This document shows positions 1-7,147 of a DNA stretch of 35,032 nt, piece after piece. The translations under genes were made by a program, and so were the position numbers. The stretch comes from Bifidobacterium breve. GTDB lineage: Bacteria; Actinomycetota; Acidimicrobiia; Acidimicrobiales; Ilumatobacteraceae. How positions within the stretch are numbered: the stretch's first letter is position 1; every line of letters begins with the position of its first letter. The DNA lies in NCBI GenBank assembly GCA_945869715.1, contig CAMBPP010000003.1:1-35032 (forward strand), read 5' to 3'. A model generated the notes under the pieces. It was given only the letters and a program-made list of their open reading frames with translations. It made no database searches and was not told where the DNA came from.

Positions 1-166
1 CCATCGGTTAGCGGATGCTCAAGATGAAGCTGCAGAAATATTCAGTGAAAGTGCACCCCGAATACCCGTGGTGCGCGCTCCCTTTTCCGCAGCCCTTCTT
101 GATGATCCAGAAAAAACTCTTGAGACGCTGTGTTCATTAGGCGCACTCATGGCTCGTGCCGACTAG
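1..166 (+). CDS. C-terminal end of an unidentified protein (cut by window start)
   Basis: An open frame runs from base 2 to a TAG stop at 164-166 and gives the last 54 residues of a protein that begins before the window. The tail is acidic and helical-looking, with the segment RIPVVRAPFSAALLDDPEKT. I do not recognise the family. The following receiver-domain gene is in the same frame, starting three codons after this stop, and the TAG stop forms part of its probable -10 hexamer. An ArsA- or ParA-like ATPase tail is conceivable, but nothing visible proves it. Confidence 0.5.
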   Translation, partial: HRLADAQDEAAEIFSESAPRIPVVRAPFSAALLDDPEKTLETLCSLGALMARAD

Positions 167-169
167 AGT
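164..169 (+). promoter_or_regulatory. Probable -10 hexamer (TAGAGT) for the receiver-domain gene
   Basis: TAGAGT fits the actinobacterial TANNNT pattern and ends six bases before the GTG at 176, which predicts a leaderless mRNA. The first three bases are also the stop codon of the upstream gene. No convincing -35 element is visible. Confidence 0.45.
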
Positions 170-175
170 TTCCAC

Positions 176-559
176 GTGCATATTCTTTTAGCAACCGATG
201 CCCAGTGGGTTCTTAATGAAGTAGTCGCAGCTCTTGGCTCGCCAGAAACCTCATTCACCGTTTGCTCCAATGGTCGCGACGTCACCGCCGCCGTTACAGC
301 GCGCACTCCCGACCTCGCAGTGCTCGACTCACAAATTGGTTCCATGGGTGGGTTCGCAGTCACCATGGACCTGCGTCTCGATGAAACCGGTGGCCGCTTG
401 CCACATATTCCTGTTCTCATGTTGCTCGACCGTGATGCCGATGCTCAGCTTGCAAAACGCAGTGGCGCCGACAAGTGGCTAGTGAAGCCTCTCAACGCAC
501 TCACTTTGCGTCGTACCGCTCATTCACTTGTAGCGGGCGAACTCGAAACTGCTCAATAA
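176..559 (+). CDS. Stand-alone response-regulator receiver domain protein
   Basis: This 127-residue protein is a single CheY-like receiver domain with no output domain, so it would act through protein contacts in a phosphorelay. The likely phosphoacceptor is Asp51 in AVLDSQIGSMGG, and the conserved lysine is Lys104 in WLVKPLNA. Two other parts of the active site are weak. The usual N-terminal acidic pair appears as Thr7-Asp8 in LLATDA, and the Thr/Ser switch residue after strand 4 is replaced in VLMLLDRD. The domain may therefore be poorly phosphorylated or degenerate. The start is GTG at 176, the first start after the upstream stop, with a TANNNT hexamer six bases before it. It converges on asd with a 20-base gap. 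No histidine kinase lies nearby. Confidence 0.85.
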   Translation: MHILLATDAQWVLNEVVAALGSPETSFTVCSNGRDVTAAVTARTPDLAVLDSQIGSMGGFAVTMDLRLDETGGRLPHIPVLMLLDRDADAQLAKRSGADKWLVKPLNALTLRRTAHSLVAGELETAQ

Positions 560-579
560 GCCAATTTAAATAAATAGCT

Positions 580-1599
580 TTATATAAATAACTCTGCAAT
601 TTGAATTGCGTTGAGTGCTGCACCTTTGCGCAAGTTGTCATTTGATACGAACAATGCAAGGCCACGGTTGCCCGGAGCGGAACGATCTTGACGAATGCGC
701 CCAACAAAACTGGGGTCTTCGCCAGCAGCCTGTAACGGTGTAGGAATATCGACAACTTCTACACCAGGTGCGTTCGACAGCAACTCTGTTGCTTGCGCAA
801 CTGTGATGTCGCGAGCAAATTCAAGATTGAGAGAAAGCGAGTGCCCTGTGTAAACAGGAACACGCACGCAAGTTCCCGAAACTAAAAGGTCGGGAATATT
901 GAGAATTTTGCGGCTCTCATTGCGCAATTTAATTTCCTCATCGGTTTCAAATTCACCGTTGTCAACAAGAGATCCGGCAAACGGCAAAACGTTAAATGCA
1001 ATAGGGCGCACAAACTTTTCAGGGGCTGGGTAAGTTACGGCGTTACCGCTGTAAGTAAGTTCCCGTGAATTTTTCACCACAGCATTTGCTTGTTTATCGA
1101 GTTCGTCAACACCTGCGAGCCCACCACCGCTGACAGCCTGATATGTGCTTGCAATGAGTCGCACAAGTTGCGCAGCATCGTGCAATGGTTTCAGCACTGG
1201 CATGGCCGCCATTGTGGTGCAGTTCGGGTTCGCAATAATGCGCTTGTGAGCGTTGTGAATTTCTTCAGGGTTTACTTCTGCAACAATGAGCGGCACTTCT
1301 GGATCCATGCGAAAAGCAGAAGAGTTGTCAATAACCATTGCACCCGCAGCAGCAAAACGTGGCGCAAGTTCACGTGACGAGGTTGCCCCCGCAGAGAAAA
1401 GTGCAACATCGAGACCCGATACATCGGCAGTAGCCGCGTCTTCAACAACAATGTCGGCACCCTTCCACTTCAGTATGGAACCAGCCGAACGAGCCGAAGC
1501 GAAATAGCGCATCTCTGTGACGGGGAAATTGCGTTCTTCTAAAAGAGCCCGCATGACCCCGCCTACTTGACCTGTTGCACCTACTAGACCTACTCGCAT
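580..1599 (-). CDS. asd: Aspartate-semialdehyde dehydrogenase
   Basis: This cytosolic enzyme reduces aspartyl phosphate to aspartate semialdehyde with NADPH, the second step towards lysine, methionine, threonine and diaminopimelate. The 339-residue length is usual for bacterial Asd. The N-terminus carries the nucleotide-binding motif GATGQVGG. The catalytic cysteine is Cys127 in NPNCTTMAAMPVL, followed by STYQAVSGGG and the substrate-binding RVPVYTGHS segment. I chose ATG at 1599 rather than an in-frame start at 1632. It begins the protein exactly at MRVGLVGATG and lies eight bases after a TAGCCT hexamer, which points to a promoter of its own. The lysC gene lies upstream on the same strand but is separated from asd by a methyltransferase gene. 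Confidence 0.96.
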   Translation of the reverse strand: MRVGLVGATGQVGGVMRALLEERNFPVTEMRYFASARSAGSILKWKGADIVVEDAATADVSGLDVALFSAGATSSRELAPRFAAAGAMVIDNSSAFRMDPEVPLIVAEVNPEEIHNAHKRIIANPNCTTMAAMPVLKPLHDAAQLVRLIASTYQAVSGGGLAGVDELDKQANAVVKNSRELTYSGNAVTYPAPEKFVRPIAFNVLPFAGSLVDNGEFETDEEIKLRNESRKILNIPDLLVSGTCVRVPVYTGHSLSLNLEFARDITVAQATELLSNAPGVEVVDIPTPLQAAGEDPSFVGRIRQDRSAPGNRGLALFVSNDNLRKGAALNAIQIAELFI

Positions 1600-1607
1600 A
1601 AACGTGC

Positions 1608-1613
1608 AGGCTA
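1608..1613 (-). promoter_or_regulatory. Probable -10 hexamer (TAGCCT) for asd
   Basis: TAGCCT on the minus strand lies just before the stop of the upstream methyltransferase gene region and eight bases before the asd ATG. It suggests that asd can be transcribed, leaderless, independently of lysC. Confidence 0.5.
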
Positions 1614-1621
1614 TCTGAGAG

Positions 1622-2494
1622 TCATTCGCCAAGCCGGAGAATTAACCACCAATGGCTCTTATTGGCCCGTGGCAAGACGCGCTCTTGAATGCCTGAACCC
1701 CCAATGATGCGATCAGAAATGCCAGCCAATAACGACCTGCGGCGGCGAGAGTGGTGGAAGAGCACAATTTCACTGCACGAGCGGCCAGAAAGACGAACGA
1801 CATCGAGAACATCGCCCGTTGCCACCCGGTTCGCCTGCCACCCCAAGCGGGTTGCTACGCGTTGCTTAGCCAGCCATGGGCCAAAAATTTTTGTTTTCCA
1901 CAATGCGCGAATAAGTGCCCCGGTTGGCTGCAAAAAAATGTCGGCAAGTACCCATGTGCGGTAGTTCAGCATCACCACACCGTGTGGTTTTACAACACGC
2001 AACGATTCCTTCGTCAGCGACAATGCATCGGCATGAGAACAGTGCTGCAAAGTGATGTACGAAAAAACTGCGTCGACAGAATGGTTGTCCAGCGGCACCG
2101 TATGCCCATCGGTTACGTGAGCGGTGCGCAAACGGTTAATAACACCGTGTTTTGCAACCGTCTCGCGACAGCGCTCTAAAAAAGTTGCATCAACGTCAGC
2201 AGCAATGACCGTTGCAAAACGATGTGTGAGTCGCGCGGTCATTCGCCCAATGCCAGAACCAATTTCGAGAACCGACAGTTTTTCAAGATCCATTTCGTTC
2301 ATGCCAAAGACACGAAGATACGCATTGACTTCTTTATTGCCGCTCATGACAAAGTCCTCAAGTGTTAATTGAGCACCAGTTTCGTTATTGAACACCCATC
2401 CGGTTTCACGCACTACCTGATCGGCGTTTGCATGTTCATCGGCGACACCGCCAGCTACGCGCCAAGGGATGAGTTGAGAACGACGTCGAACCAT
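1622..2494 (-). CDS. Class I SAM-dependent methyltransferase
   Basis: This 290-residue protein has the Rossmann methyltransferase fold. Motif I is VLEIGSGIGRMT at residues 75-86, followed by VIAADVDATFLERC, then DAVFSYITLQH (motif IV region) and ALSLTKESLRVVKPHGVVML, as in ubiquinone/menaquinone and Methyltransf_11/25-type enzymes. The Arg-rich C-terminal third is not typical, so the substrate cannot be named. The gene sits 15 bases after lysC and 22 bases before asd on the same strand, so it is probably co-transcribed with lysC. Whether it has any role in the aspartate pathway is unknown; it may be a passenger. ATG at 2494 is the first sensible start after the lysC stop. Confidence 0.88.
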   Translation of the reverse strand: MVRRRSQLIPWRVAGGVADEHANADQVVRETGWVFNNETGAQLTLEDFVMSGNKEVNAYLRVFGMNEMDLEKLSVLEIGSGIGRMTARLTHRFATVIAADVDATFLERCRETVAKHGVINRLRTAHVTDGHTVPLDNHSVDAVFSYITLQHCSHADALSLTKESLRVVKPHGVVMLNYRTWVLADIFLQPTGALIRALWKTKIFGPWLAKQRVATRLGWQANRVATGDVLDVVRLSGRSCSEIVLFHHSRRRRSLLAGISDRIIGGSGIQERVLPRANKSHWWLILRLGE

Positions 2495-2509
2495 GGAGTT
2501 AAGTATTGC

Positions 2510-3022
2510 TTATTTACGTTCGGGCAACGGGGCAGAGTACGACTGGCCAGAGTCGAGGCCAAAAGCTGTATGCAAAGTGCGCATTGCTTTTTCCGTATTT
2601 GAAGCACCAACAACAACCGACACGCGAATGGTGCTTGTAGAGATCATTTCAATATTCACATCGGCATCGGCAAGCACACGGAACATTTTTGCAGCTACTC
2701 CTGGGCTCGTCTTCATTCCTGCACCAACGAGTGAAATTTTTGCCACTGCTTCGTCGTGGGTCACACCAGCAGCGCCAAGTTCGCCAGCAACTGCGTTAAC
2801 TATTTTCAGGGCCGTGGCAAGGTCAGATTTGGGAACAGTGAAAGAGATGTCGGTAATGCCGTCTTTAGAAGTATTTTGAACAATCATGTCGACGTTGACA
2901 TTGGCATCGGCCAGTGGTTCAAAAAGGGCAGCAGAAATACCTGGCTTATCGGCAACGCCAAACACAGTTACTTTTGCTTCACCTGTTTCGTGAACTACTC
3001 CAGAAATAATGGGATCTTCCAT
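2510..3022 (-). CDS. Aspartate kinase beta subunit from an internal in-frame start
   Basis: Within lysC an ATG at 3022 is preceded by AAAGGAG at 3035-3029, a near-perfect Shine-Dalgarno sequence with six-base spacing. The predicted 170-residue product starts MEDPIISGVVHETGEAKVTV and contains only the two regulatory ACT domains. In Corynebacterium glutamicum and Bacillus subtilis, aspartate kinase is an alpha2beta2 enzyme whose beta subunit is made from exactly such an internal start. From memory, the C. glutamicum beta subunit begins MEEAVLTGVATDKSEAKVTV, which aligns from the first residue. The seen evidence is the ATG, the Shine-Dalgarno sequence and its position at the domain boundary. Production of the beta subunit is inferred. 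Confidence 0.75.
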   Translation of the reverse strand: MEDPIISGVVHETGEAKVTVFGVADKPGISAALFEPLADANVNVDMIVQNTSKDGITDISFTVPKSDLATALKIVNAVAGELGAAGVTHDEAVAKISLVGAGMKTSPGVAAKMFRVLADADVNIEMISTSTIRVSVVVGASNTEKAMRTLHTAFGLDSGQSYSAPLPERK

Positions 3023-3790
3023 GGCATTCTCCTTTGAAGACTGCTGTGCATTAAAGGCGCTCATATCGAGCACCCAGGTACCGTGTTCCCAAGTGAAACT
3101 TGAACGCACGTGTAGAGGAACATTGTGATTACGAGCAAATTCAACTGAGCGAAGCGCTAATACTTTGCTTCCTGCCCCAGCCATTTCTAACATCTCTTCA
3201 AAATCGAGGCGCTGTAATTTACGAGCTTGAGGAACAATGCGCGGGTCGGCACTGAAGACCCCGGTCACGTCGGTATAAATTTCGCACACATCGGCATTGA
3301 CCGCAGCGGCCAGTGCAACTGCTGTGGTATCGCTACCACCACGACCCAAAGTTGTAATTTCGCTGTCGGTGCTCACTCCCTGGAACCCTGCAACAACGGC
3401 AACTTTGCCAGCGGCAAGTGCCTCCCGCAGACGATCGCCTCTGACCTCAAGAATTTTTGCTTTGGTATGAACAGTGTCGGTAATAATTCCCACTTGGCTG
3501 CCCGTGAAAGAAACTGCGTCGATGCCAATATCGGCAAGAGCCATGCACACGAGCGCCATGGAAATGCGCTCTCCGGTGGTGAGCAGCATGTCGAGTTCGC
3601 GCCCGGGGTGAGTGCCAGAGACCTGATTTGCCAATGAAATGAGGTTGTCGGTGGTTTTGCCCATGGCCGACACCACAACAACAACGTCATTGCCGTGGCT
3701 GCGCGTAAAAGCCACATGCTCGGCAACGGCCTTAATGCGTTCAGGGTCGGCAACCGACGTTCCACCGTATTTTTGCACAACTATTCCCAC
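2510..3790 (-). CDS. lysC: Aspartate kinase, alpha subunit (full length)
   Basis: LysC phosphorylates aspartate as the entry step of the aspartate amino-acid family and is usually feedback-inhibited by lysine and threonine. The protein shows the kinase signature KYGGTSVADPERIK near the N-terminus, the catalytic-domain motifs TLGRGGSDTTAVALA and EIYTDVTGVFSADPRIV, and two C-terminal ACT domains, from about residue 260 (EAKVTVFGVADKPG) and residue 340 (ISLVGAGMKTSPGV). I chose GTG at 3790 over TTG at 3799. It yields MGIVVQKYGG, matching the usual MALVVQKYGG, and lies nine bases after a TAACGT hexamer. The resulting length is 426 residues. An internal in-frame start for a separate beta subunit is listed on its own. 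The gene is divergent from the cyclophilin gene. Confidence 0.96.
   Translation of the reverse strand: MGIVVQKYGGTSVADPERIKAVAEHVAFTRSHGNDVVVVVSAMGKTTDNLISLANQVSGTHPGRELDMLLTTGERISMALVCMALADIGIDAVSFTGSQVGIITDTVHTKAKILEVRGDRLREALAAGKVAVVAGFQGVSTDSEITTLGRGGSDTTAVALAAAVNADVCEIYTDVTGVFSADPRIVPQARKLQRLDFEEMLEMAGAGSKVLALRSVEFARNHNVPLHVRSSFTWEHGTWVLDMSAFNAQQSSKENAMEDPIISGVVHETGEAKVTVFGVADKPGISAALFEPLADANVNVDMIVQNTSKDGITDISFTVPKSDLATALKIVNAVAGELGAAGVTHDEAVAKISLVGAGMKTSPGVAAKMFRVLADADVNIEMISTSTIRVSVVVGASNTEKAMRTLHTAFGLDSGQSYSAPLPERK
3029..3035 (-). promoter_or_regulatory. Internal Shine-Dalgarno sequence in lysC (AAAGGAG)
   Basis: AAAGGAG matches seven bases of the 16S anti-Shine-Dalgarno complement and lies six bases before the in-frame ATG at 3022. 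It stands out because most genes in this window have no ribosome binding site at all. Confidence 0.7.
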
Positions 3791-3799
3791 AGATGTCAA

Positions 3800-3823
3800 A
3801 CGTTAGCGGAGTGCGACTAACCT
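3800..3823. promoter_or_regulatory. Divergent promoter pair for lysC and the cyclophilin gene
   Basis: Minus-strand TAACGT (3805-3800) lies nine bases before the lysC GTG at 3790. Plus-strand TAACCT (3818-3823) lies nine bases before the cyclophilin GTG at 3833. The two -10 elements are only 12 bases apart, so any -35 contacts must overlap and the two promoters probably compete. Confidence 0.5.
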
Positions 3824-3832
3824 ACCGACCTT

Positions 3833-4675
3833 GTGGGTACTGAAAAAAGAGAACGCCAGAAATTGAACCGCCAGCAGCGACTCACCGAGCTCGCTGCACA
3901 ACAACGTCGCTCCACAACCAAAAAGCGCGGTCTGCAGGTAGCGGGTCTTGTTGCCCTCGTTTTACTTGTGGTCCTCATTTTCAATGTGACCAGCAGCGAC
4001 GACACATCTACTGTGGCCCCAACCGACACCGCTGTCGATGCCGCCACCGATTCCACGGCTCCAGCAGCAACCGCCCCTGTGGTCACCGCCCCAGGCGCCT
4101 CAATCACTGGCGATACCAAGTGCCCTGCTGTTGACGGCTCGCAAGCACGTGTTACCAAATTCGAAAAAGCACCGCCAATGTGTATTGATGCCGCCAAAAA
4201 ATATACGGCAACCTTCGACACCACTGAAGGAAGCATTGTTATCGATCTCGACACGGCAAAAACTCCGCAAACGGTGAACAACTTTGTCACCCTCTCGCGT
4301 TACAAGTACTACGACGGCACCGTTATCTTCCGTACCGATACATCAATTGACATCATTCAAGGTGGCGGTCTGACAAATACCGATGACCCTGGCTACACCA
4401 TTGCCGACGAAGGCAGTGGCTACAAGTACGTTGAAGGCGACCTCGCAATGGCTCGCACTGGCGAGCCAAATAGCGCAGGCGGACAATGGTTCTTCGTTGC
4501 TGGCCCGAAAGCTTCGGCGCTCGATGGCCAAGGCACCTACGTCAATTTTGCAAAAGTTACGTCTGGTCTTGATGTAGTGAAAAACATCCTTGCACTGAGC
4601 AGCGGCAGTGGCGCTTTAGGCGGAGTGCCTAGTCGCAACGTAGTCATTAACTCGGTCACCATCACCGAAAGCTAA
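3833..4675 (+). CDS. Membrane-anchored cyclophilin-type peptidyl-prolyl isomerase
   Basis: This 280-residue protein catalyses proline cis-trans isomerisation, most likely outside the membrane. A charged cytoplasmic N-terminus (residues 1-32) leads into one transmembrane helix (about 33-51), an extracellular Thr/Ala/Pro-rich linker (about 52-95) and a cyclophilin domain from about residue 125 to the end. The domain shows GSIVIDLDTAKTPQTVNNFV, DGTVIFRT, IIQGGG and GGQWFFVAG, which correspond to the FHR, QGG and QFF cyclophilin signatures with small changes. Two cysteines before the domain (TKCP and PPMC) could form a disulfide. The GTG start is supported by a TANNNT hexamer nine bases before it. 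The gene converges on the phosphatase gene with a seven-base gap. Confidence 0.9.
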   Translation: MGTEKRERQKLNRQQRLTELAAQQRRSTTKKRGLQVAGLVALVLLVVLIFNVTSSDDTSTVAPTDTAVDAATDSTAPAATAPVVTAPGASITGDTKCPAVDGSQARVTKFEKAPPMCIDAAKKYTATFDTTEGSIVIDLDTAKTPQTVNNFVTLSRYKYYDGTVIFRTDTSIDIIQGGGLTNTDDPGYTIADEGSGYKYVEGDLAMARTGEPNSAGGQWFFVAGPKASALDGQGTYVNFAKVTSGLDVVKNILALSSGSGALGGVPSRNVVINSVTITES

Positions 4676-4682
4676 AAGCGCT

Positions 4683-5483
4683 CTACTCAACGAGTTTTTT
4701 TTCTAGCTCCACCAAAGTTGCTTCACTCACACCAATTGATTTTGTGTAATTGCGCAGTGACCCATGTTCTGCAACTAGCCCATCAATAATGATGCGCATT
4801 GCTCGCCCATCAGCTCGTAGAAATGATGCAGGTGTTACTCCAATGCGATCTGCAAGTTCTTTTGAATGACTCTTTGCCCAATTCGTTAACCGCTCCATTG
4901 CGGAATCACTTTGTTCATAGTCGGCAATGATGTATTCATGGTCGCAACCAAGCGAACCCAACACCATCATTGCTAAGAGCCCCGTGCGGTCTTTACCAGC
5001 GGCACAATGAAAAATAGTTGGTCCGTCGGCATTGGCCAATGTCTCTAATGCATCTGCAAAACGGGTCGACCCATTGCCCAACATTTCCGGGTATGCCCAC
5101 AACAAAAATTCCATCGGGTCGTCAGTGACTGGCACATCATCTTCCGACCACGTGATGTCCAAAATGGAGTGGTTGTGAAAATTGACCTCGTACTTATCGA
5201 CAGGAAATTTGCCACGATTTTCCAATTCATCGACCGAACGTAAGTCCACCACGTTGCGAATACCGAGCGCCCCAATGAGTGCTAGATCTTCATCGTTGAG
5301 GTGGTGCATCGAGTCGGCGCGGTAAAGGACACCCCATTTCATCTGACCATTCGCCGTCGGGTAGCCGCCAAGGTCGCGAAAGTTATGAGATGTTTCCATG
5401 CCAATGAGGCGGTGAGAATGCGTGGCAAGCGCCCATGCGTCGTCGGTGGAAACTGGGCTAGATGCAGGAGTGGAATCGGTCAC
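4683..5483 (-). CDS. PtpB-like protein tyrosine/serine phosphatase
   Basis: This protein of about 266 residues carries the CX5R phosphatase loop in HCAAGKDRTG (Cys160 and Arg166 with this start), very close to the HCFAGKDRTG loop of mycobacterial MptpB (Y_phosphatase3 family). The upstream segment NFRDLGGY is the family's N-terminal signature, and VVDLRSVDE follows. It would remove phosphate from tyrosine, serine or phosphoinositide substrates; the real substrate is unknown. I chose GTG at 5483 because TACGGT ends six bases before it. An in-frame GTG at 5510 would add nine residues. There is no signal peptide. It is divergent from the hydroxyacyl-CoA dehydrogenase gene. Confidence 0.9.
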   Translation of the reverse strand: MTDSTPASSPVSTDDAWALATHSHRLIGMETSHNFRDLGGYPTANGQMKWGVLYRADSMHHLNDEDLALIGALGIRNVVDLRSVDELENRGKFPVDKYEVNFHNHSILDITWSEDDVPVTDDPMEFLLWAYPEMLGNGSTRFADALETLANADGPTIFHCAAGKDRTGLLAMMVLGSLGCDHEYIIADYEQSDSAMERLTNWAKSHSKELADRIGVTPASFLRADGRAMRIIIDGLVAEHGSLRNYTKSIGVSEATLVELEKKLVE

Positions 5484-5489
5484 GCCCAA

Positions 5490-5533
5490 ACCGTAATCAG
5501 GATGTGGCACGGTTACTGGCTGGTAACTATGCT
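5490..5533. promoter_or_regulatory. Divergent promoter pair for the phosphatase and hbd
   Basis: Minus-strand TACGGT (5495-5490) lies six bases before GTG 5483. Plus-strand TATGCT (5528-5533) lies six bases before GTG 5540. Both spacings fit leaderless transcription. Confidence 0.45.
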
Positions 5534-5539
5534 CTCAGT

Positions 5540-6448
5540 GTGACTTCGCCAAATCTTTTCCCAAATCACCCCCATTCGTCACCTGGCGAATCGGGTCTCC
5601 TTTCCCCCCAGACCATCGGCATTGTGGGCAGCGGCATCATGGGCGCCGGTATTGCTGAGGTCTTTGCATCTTCCGGGCACACCGTGGTGTTGCGTTCGCG
5701 CTCAGCTGAAGCTGCCAGCGGCGTTATGCGTGCGCTCACCGCCAGTTTGGAAAAACAAGTACAGCGCGGTCGACTTGAAGCACAACGAAAAATTGACATT
5801 CTGGCGCTGTGTACAACAACCACTCATCTGAACGATCTCCAAAAATGTGACGTTGTTATTGAATCTATAGTTGAAGATTTTGAAACAAAAATTACTTTGT
5901 TTACCGAGCTCGACTCGCTATTACCCCCCGCAACCATTTTGGCAAGTAACACCAGCACGCTGCCCATCATTGAATTAGCACGTGCGACACAACGCCCCGA
6001 CAAAGTGTGTGGTATTCATTTTTTTAATCCAGCCACAACAATGTCTCTGGTAGAAATTGTTCGACCCATTACTTCGTCAGATGACACCATCCAATTCGCT
6101 GTTGCCCTTACTGAGTCCTGTGGCAAAACTCCGGTGCACGTGCGTGATGATGCGGGGTTCATTGTGAATGCTCTCTTGTTTCCATATCTCAATAACGCCA
6201 TCAAAATGTACGAACGCGGAACAGCCACCATGAGCGATATTGACACCGCAATGAAAGGCGGATGCAATTTCCCTATGGGGCCGTTTGCACTGCTCGATTT
6301 GGTGGGGCTCGATACTTCACTATCAATCCTTGAAACACTGCACAAAAGCTCGCCGAACGATGCAGATGAACCTGCTCCGTTACTGCGCCAACTTGTTTCT
6401 GAAGGCAAACTTGGGCGAAAGACAAAAAATGGGTTCTATTCGTACTAA
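5540..6448 (+). CDS. 3-hydroxybutyryl-CoA dehydrogenase
   Basis: This 302-residue enzyme interconverts acetoacetyl-CoA and 3-hydroxybutyryl-CoA with NAD(P). The Rossmann motif GIVGSGIMGAGIAEVFA follows an extra N-terminal tail of about 20 Ser/Pro-rich residues. Further signatures are ILASNTSTLPI, the catalytic His in CGIHFFNPA, GFIVNALLFPYLNNA, and the C-terminal GRKTKNGFYSY, a slight change from the usual GRKTGxGFY. The in-frame reading extends to 5462, but GTG at 5540 with TATGCT six bases upstream is the better start. The gene lies nine bases before aat. With the thiolase and Ccr elsewhere in the window it could supply the reductive step between acetoacetyl-CoA and crotonyl-CoA. A beta-oxidation role is equally possible. 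Confidence 0.92.
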   Translation: MTSPNLFPNHPHSSPGESGLLSPQTIGIVGSGIMGAGIAEVFASSGHTVVLRSRSAEAASGVMRALTASLEKQVQRGRLEAQRKIDILALCTTTTHLNDLQKCDVVIESIVEDFETKITLFTELDSLLPPATILASNTSTLPIIELARATQRPDKVCGIHFFNPATTMSLVEIVRPITSSDDTIQFAVALTESCGKTPVHVRDDAGFIVNALLFPYLNNAIKMYERGTATMSDIDTAMKGGCNFPMGPFALLDLVGLDTSLSILETLHKSSPNDADEPAPLLRQLVSEGKLGRKTKNGFYSY

Positions 6449-6457
6449 ACCTGTGTT

Positions 6458-7123
6458 GTGTTATTTGAAACAACACCTCAAGCAGTAAGCGAATGTCACT
6501 GGGCATTCGCCCCTGCTGCAAAGTGGCCCGACGATGACCTCGTGGGTGGTGGTGCCGATCTCGAACCATCCACACTCATCTACGCCTACTCACATGGAAT
6601 GTTTCCCATGGGCATTGGCCGCAGTAGCAAACACCTGGGTTGGTGGTCTCCAAACCCTCGGGGAATTCTTCCCTTGCCAAACTTGCAAGTAAGTCGTTCC
6701 ATGAAACAAAGCGCAAAGAAATACACAATGCGCACGAATACCAACTTTTCTGCAGTGATGGCTGCATGTGCTTCACCAATGCGCGAAGGTGCATGGATTA
6801 CCCGCCCTTTCATTGCCGCATATGAGCGCTTACACGAATTGGGATGGGCACACTCAGTGGAAACGTACAACGAAGACGGGCACCTAGTTGGTGGCCTGTA
6901 CGGCGTTCGCATTGGCGGATTATTTGCCGGTGAATCAATGTTCCATCTACAACGCGATGCAAGCAAAGTTGCGCTCATGCATTTGGTAGAACACATGCGC
7001 AGCCTCGATATGTCGTTGCTCGATGTTCAATGGAGTACCCCCCATTTGGCCTCGCTAGGGGTCATCGAAGTACCGCGAGACCAGTATTTGAGGCAGTTAT
7101 CAGAGGCTATTAGCGGCCAATAG
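6458..7123 (+). CDS. aat: Leucyl/phenylalanyl-tRNA-protein transferase
   Basis: Aat transfers Leu or Phe from aminoacyl-tRNA to proteins with N-terminal Lys or Arg, marking them for ClpS/ClpAP-type proteolysis (N-end rule). The protein is 221 residues, close to the family norm. Recognisable stretches are LIYAYSHGMFPMG, GWWSPNPRGILPL, WITRPFIAAYERLHELGWAHSVE, GGLYGVRIGGLFAGESMF and the C-terminal LLDVQWSTPHLASLGVIEVPR. The start is GTG at 6458, nine bases after the hbd stop; no clear TANNNT hexamer or Shine-Dalgarno sequence precedes it, so translation may depend on read-through transcription from hbd. It is followed after 23 bases by ecm. Confidence 0.95.
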   Translation: MLFETTPQAVSECHWAFAPAAKWPDDDLVGGGADLEPSTLIYAYSHGMFPMGIGRSSKHLGWWSPNPRGILPLPNLQVSRSMKQSAKKYTMRTNTNFSAVMAACASPMREGAWITRPFIAAYERLHELGWAHSVETYNEDGHLVGGLYGVRIGGLFAGESMFHLQRDASKVALMHLVEHMRSLDMSLLDVQWSTPHLASLGVIEVPRDQYLRQLSEAISGQ

Positions 7124-7127
7124 CCCG

Positions 7128-7147
7128 TATCGTAGAGACTGTCTCTA
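7128..7147 (+). promoter_or_regulatory. ecm promoter with a perfect operator-like palindrome
   Basis: TATCGT (7128-7133) is a likely -10 element. The sequence TAGAGACTGTCTCTA at 7133-7147 is a perfect inverted repeat, with seven-base arms around one central T. It runs from the last -10 base into the A of the ecm ATG. A repressor bound here would cover the transcription start and the start codon. The palindrome is seen; its role as an operator is inferred. Confidence 0.5.

Noticed and set aside
3817..4290. Open frame of 157 codons opposite the cyclophilin gene
   Set aside because: Ala/Val/Thr-rich antisense shadow of the linker region; the cyclophilin frame is clearly the coding one.
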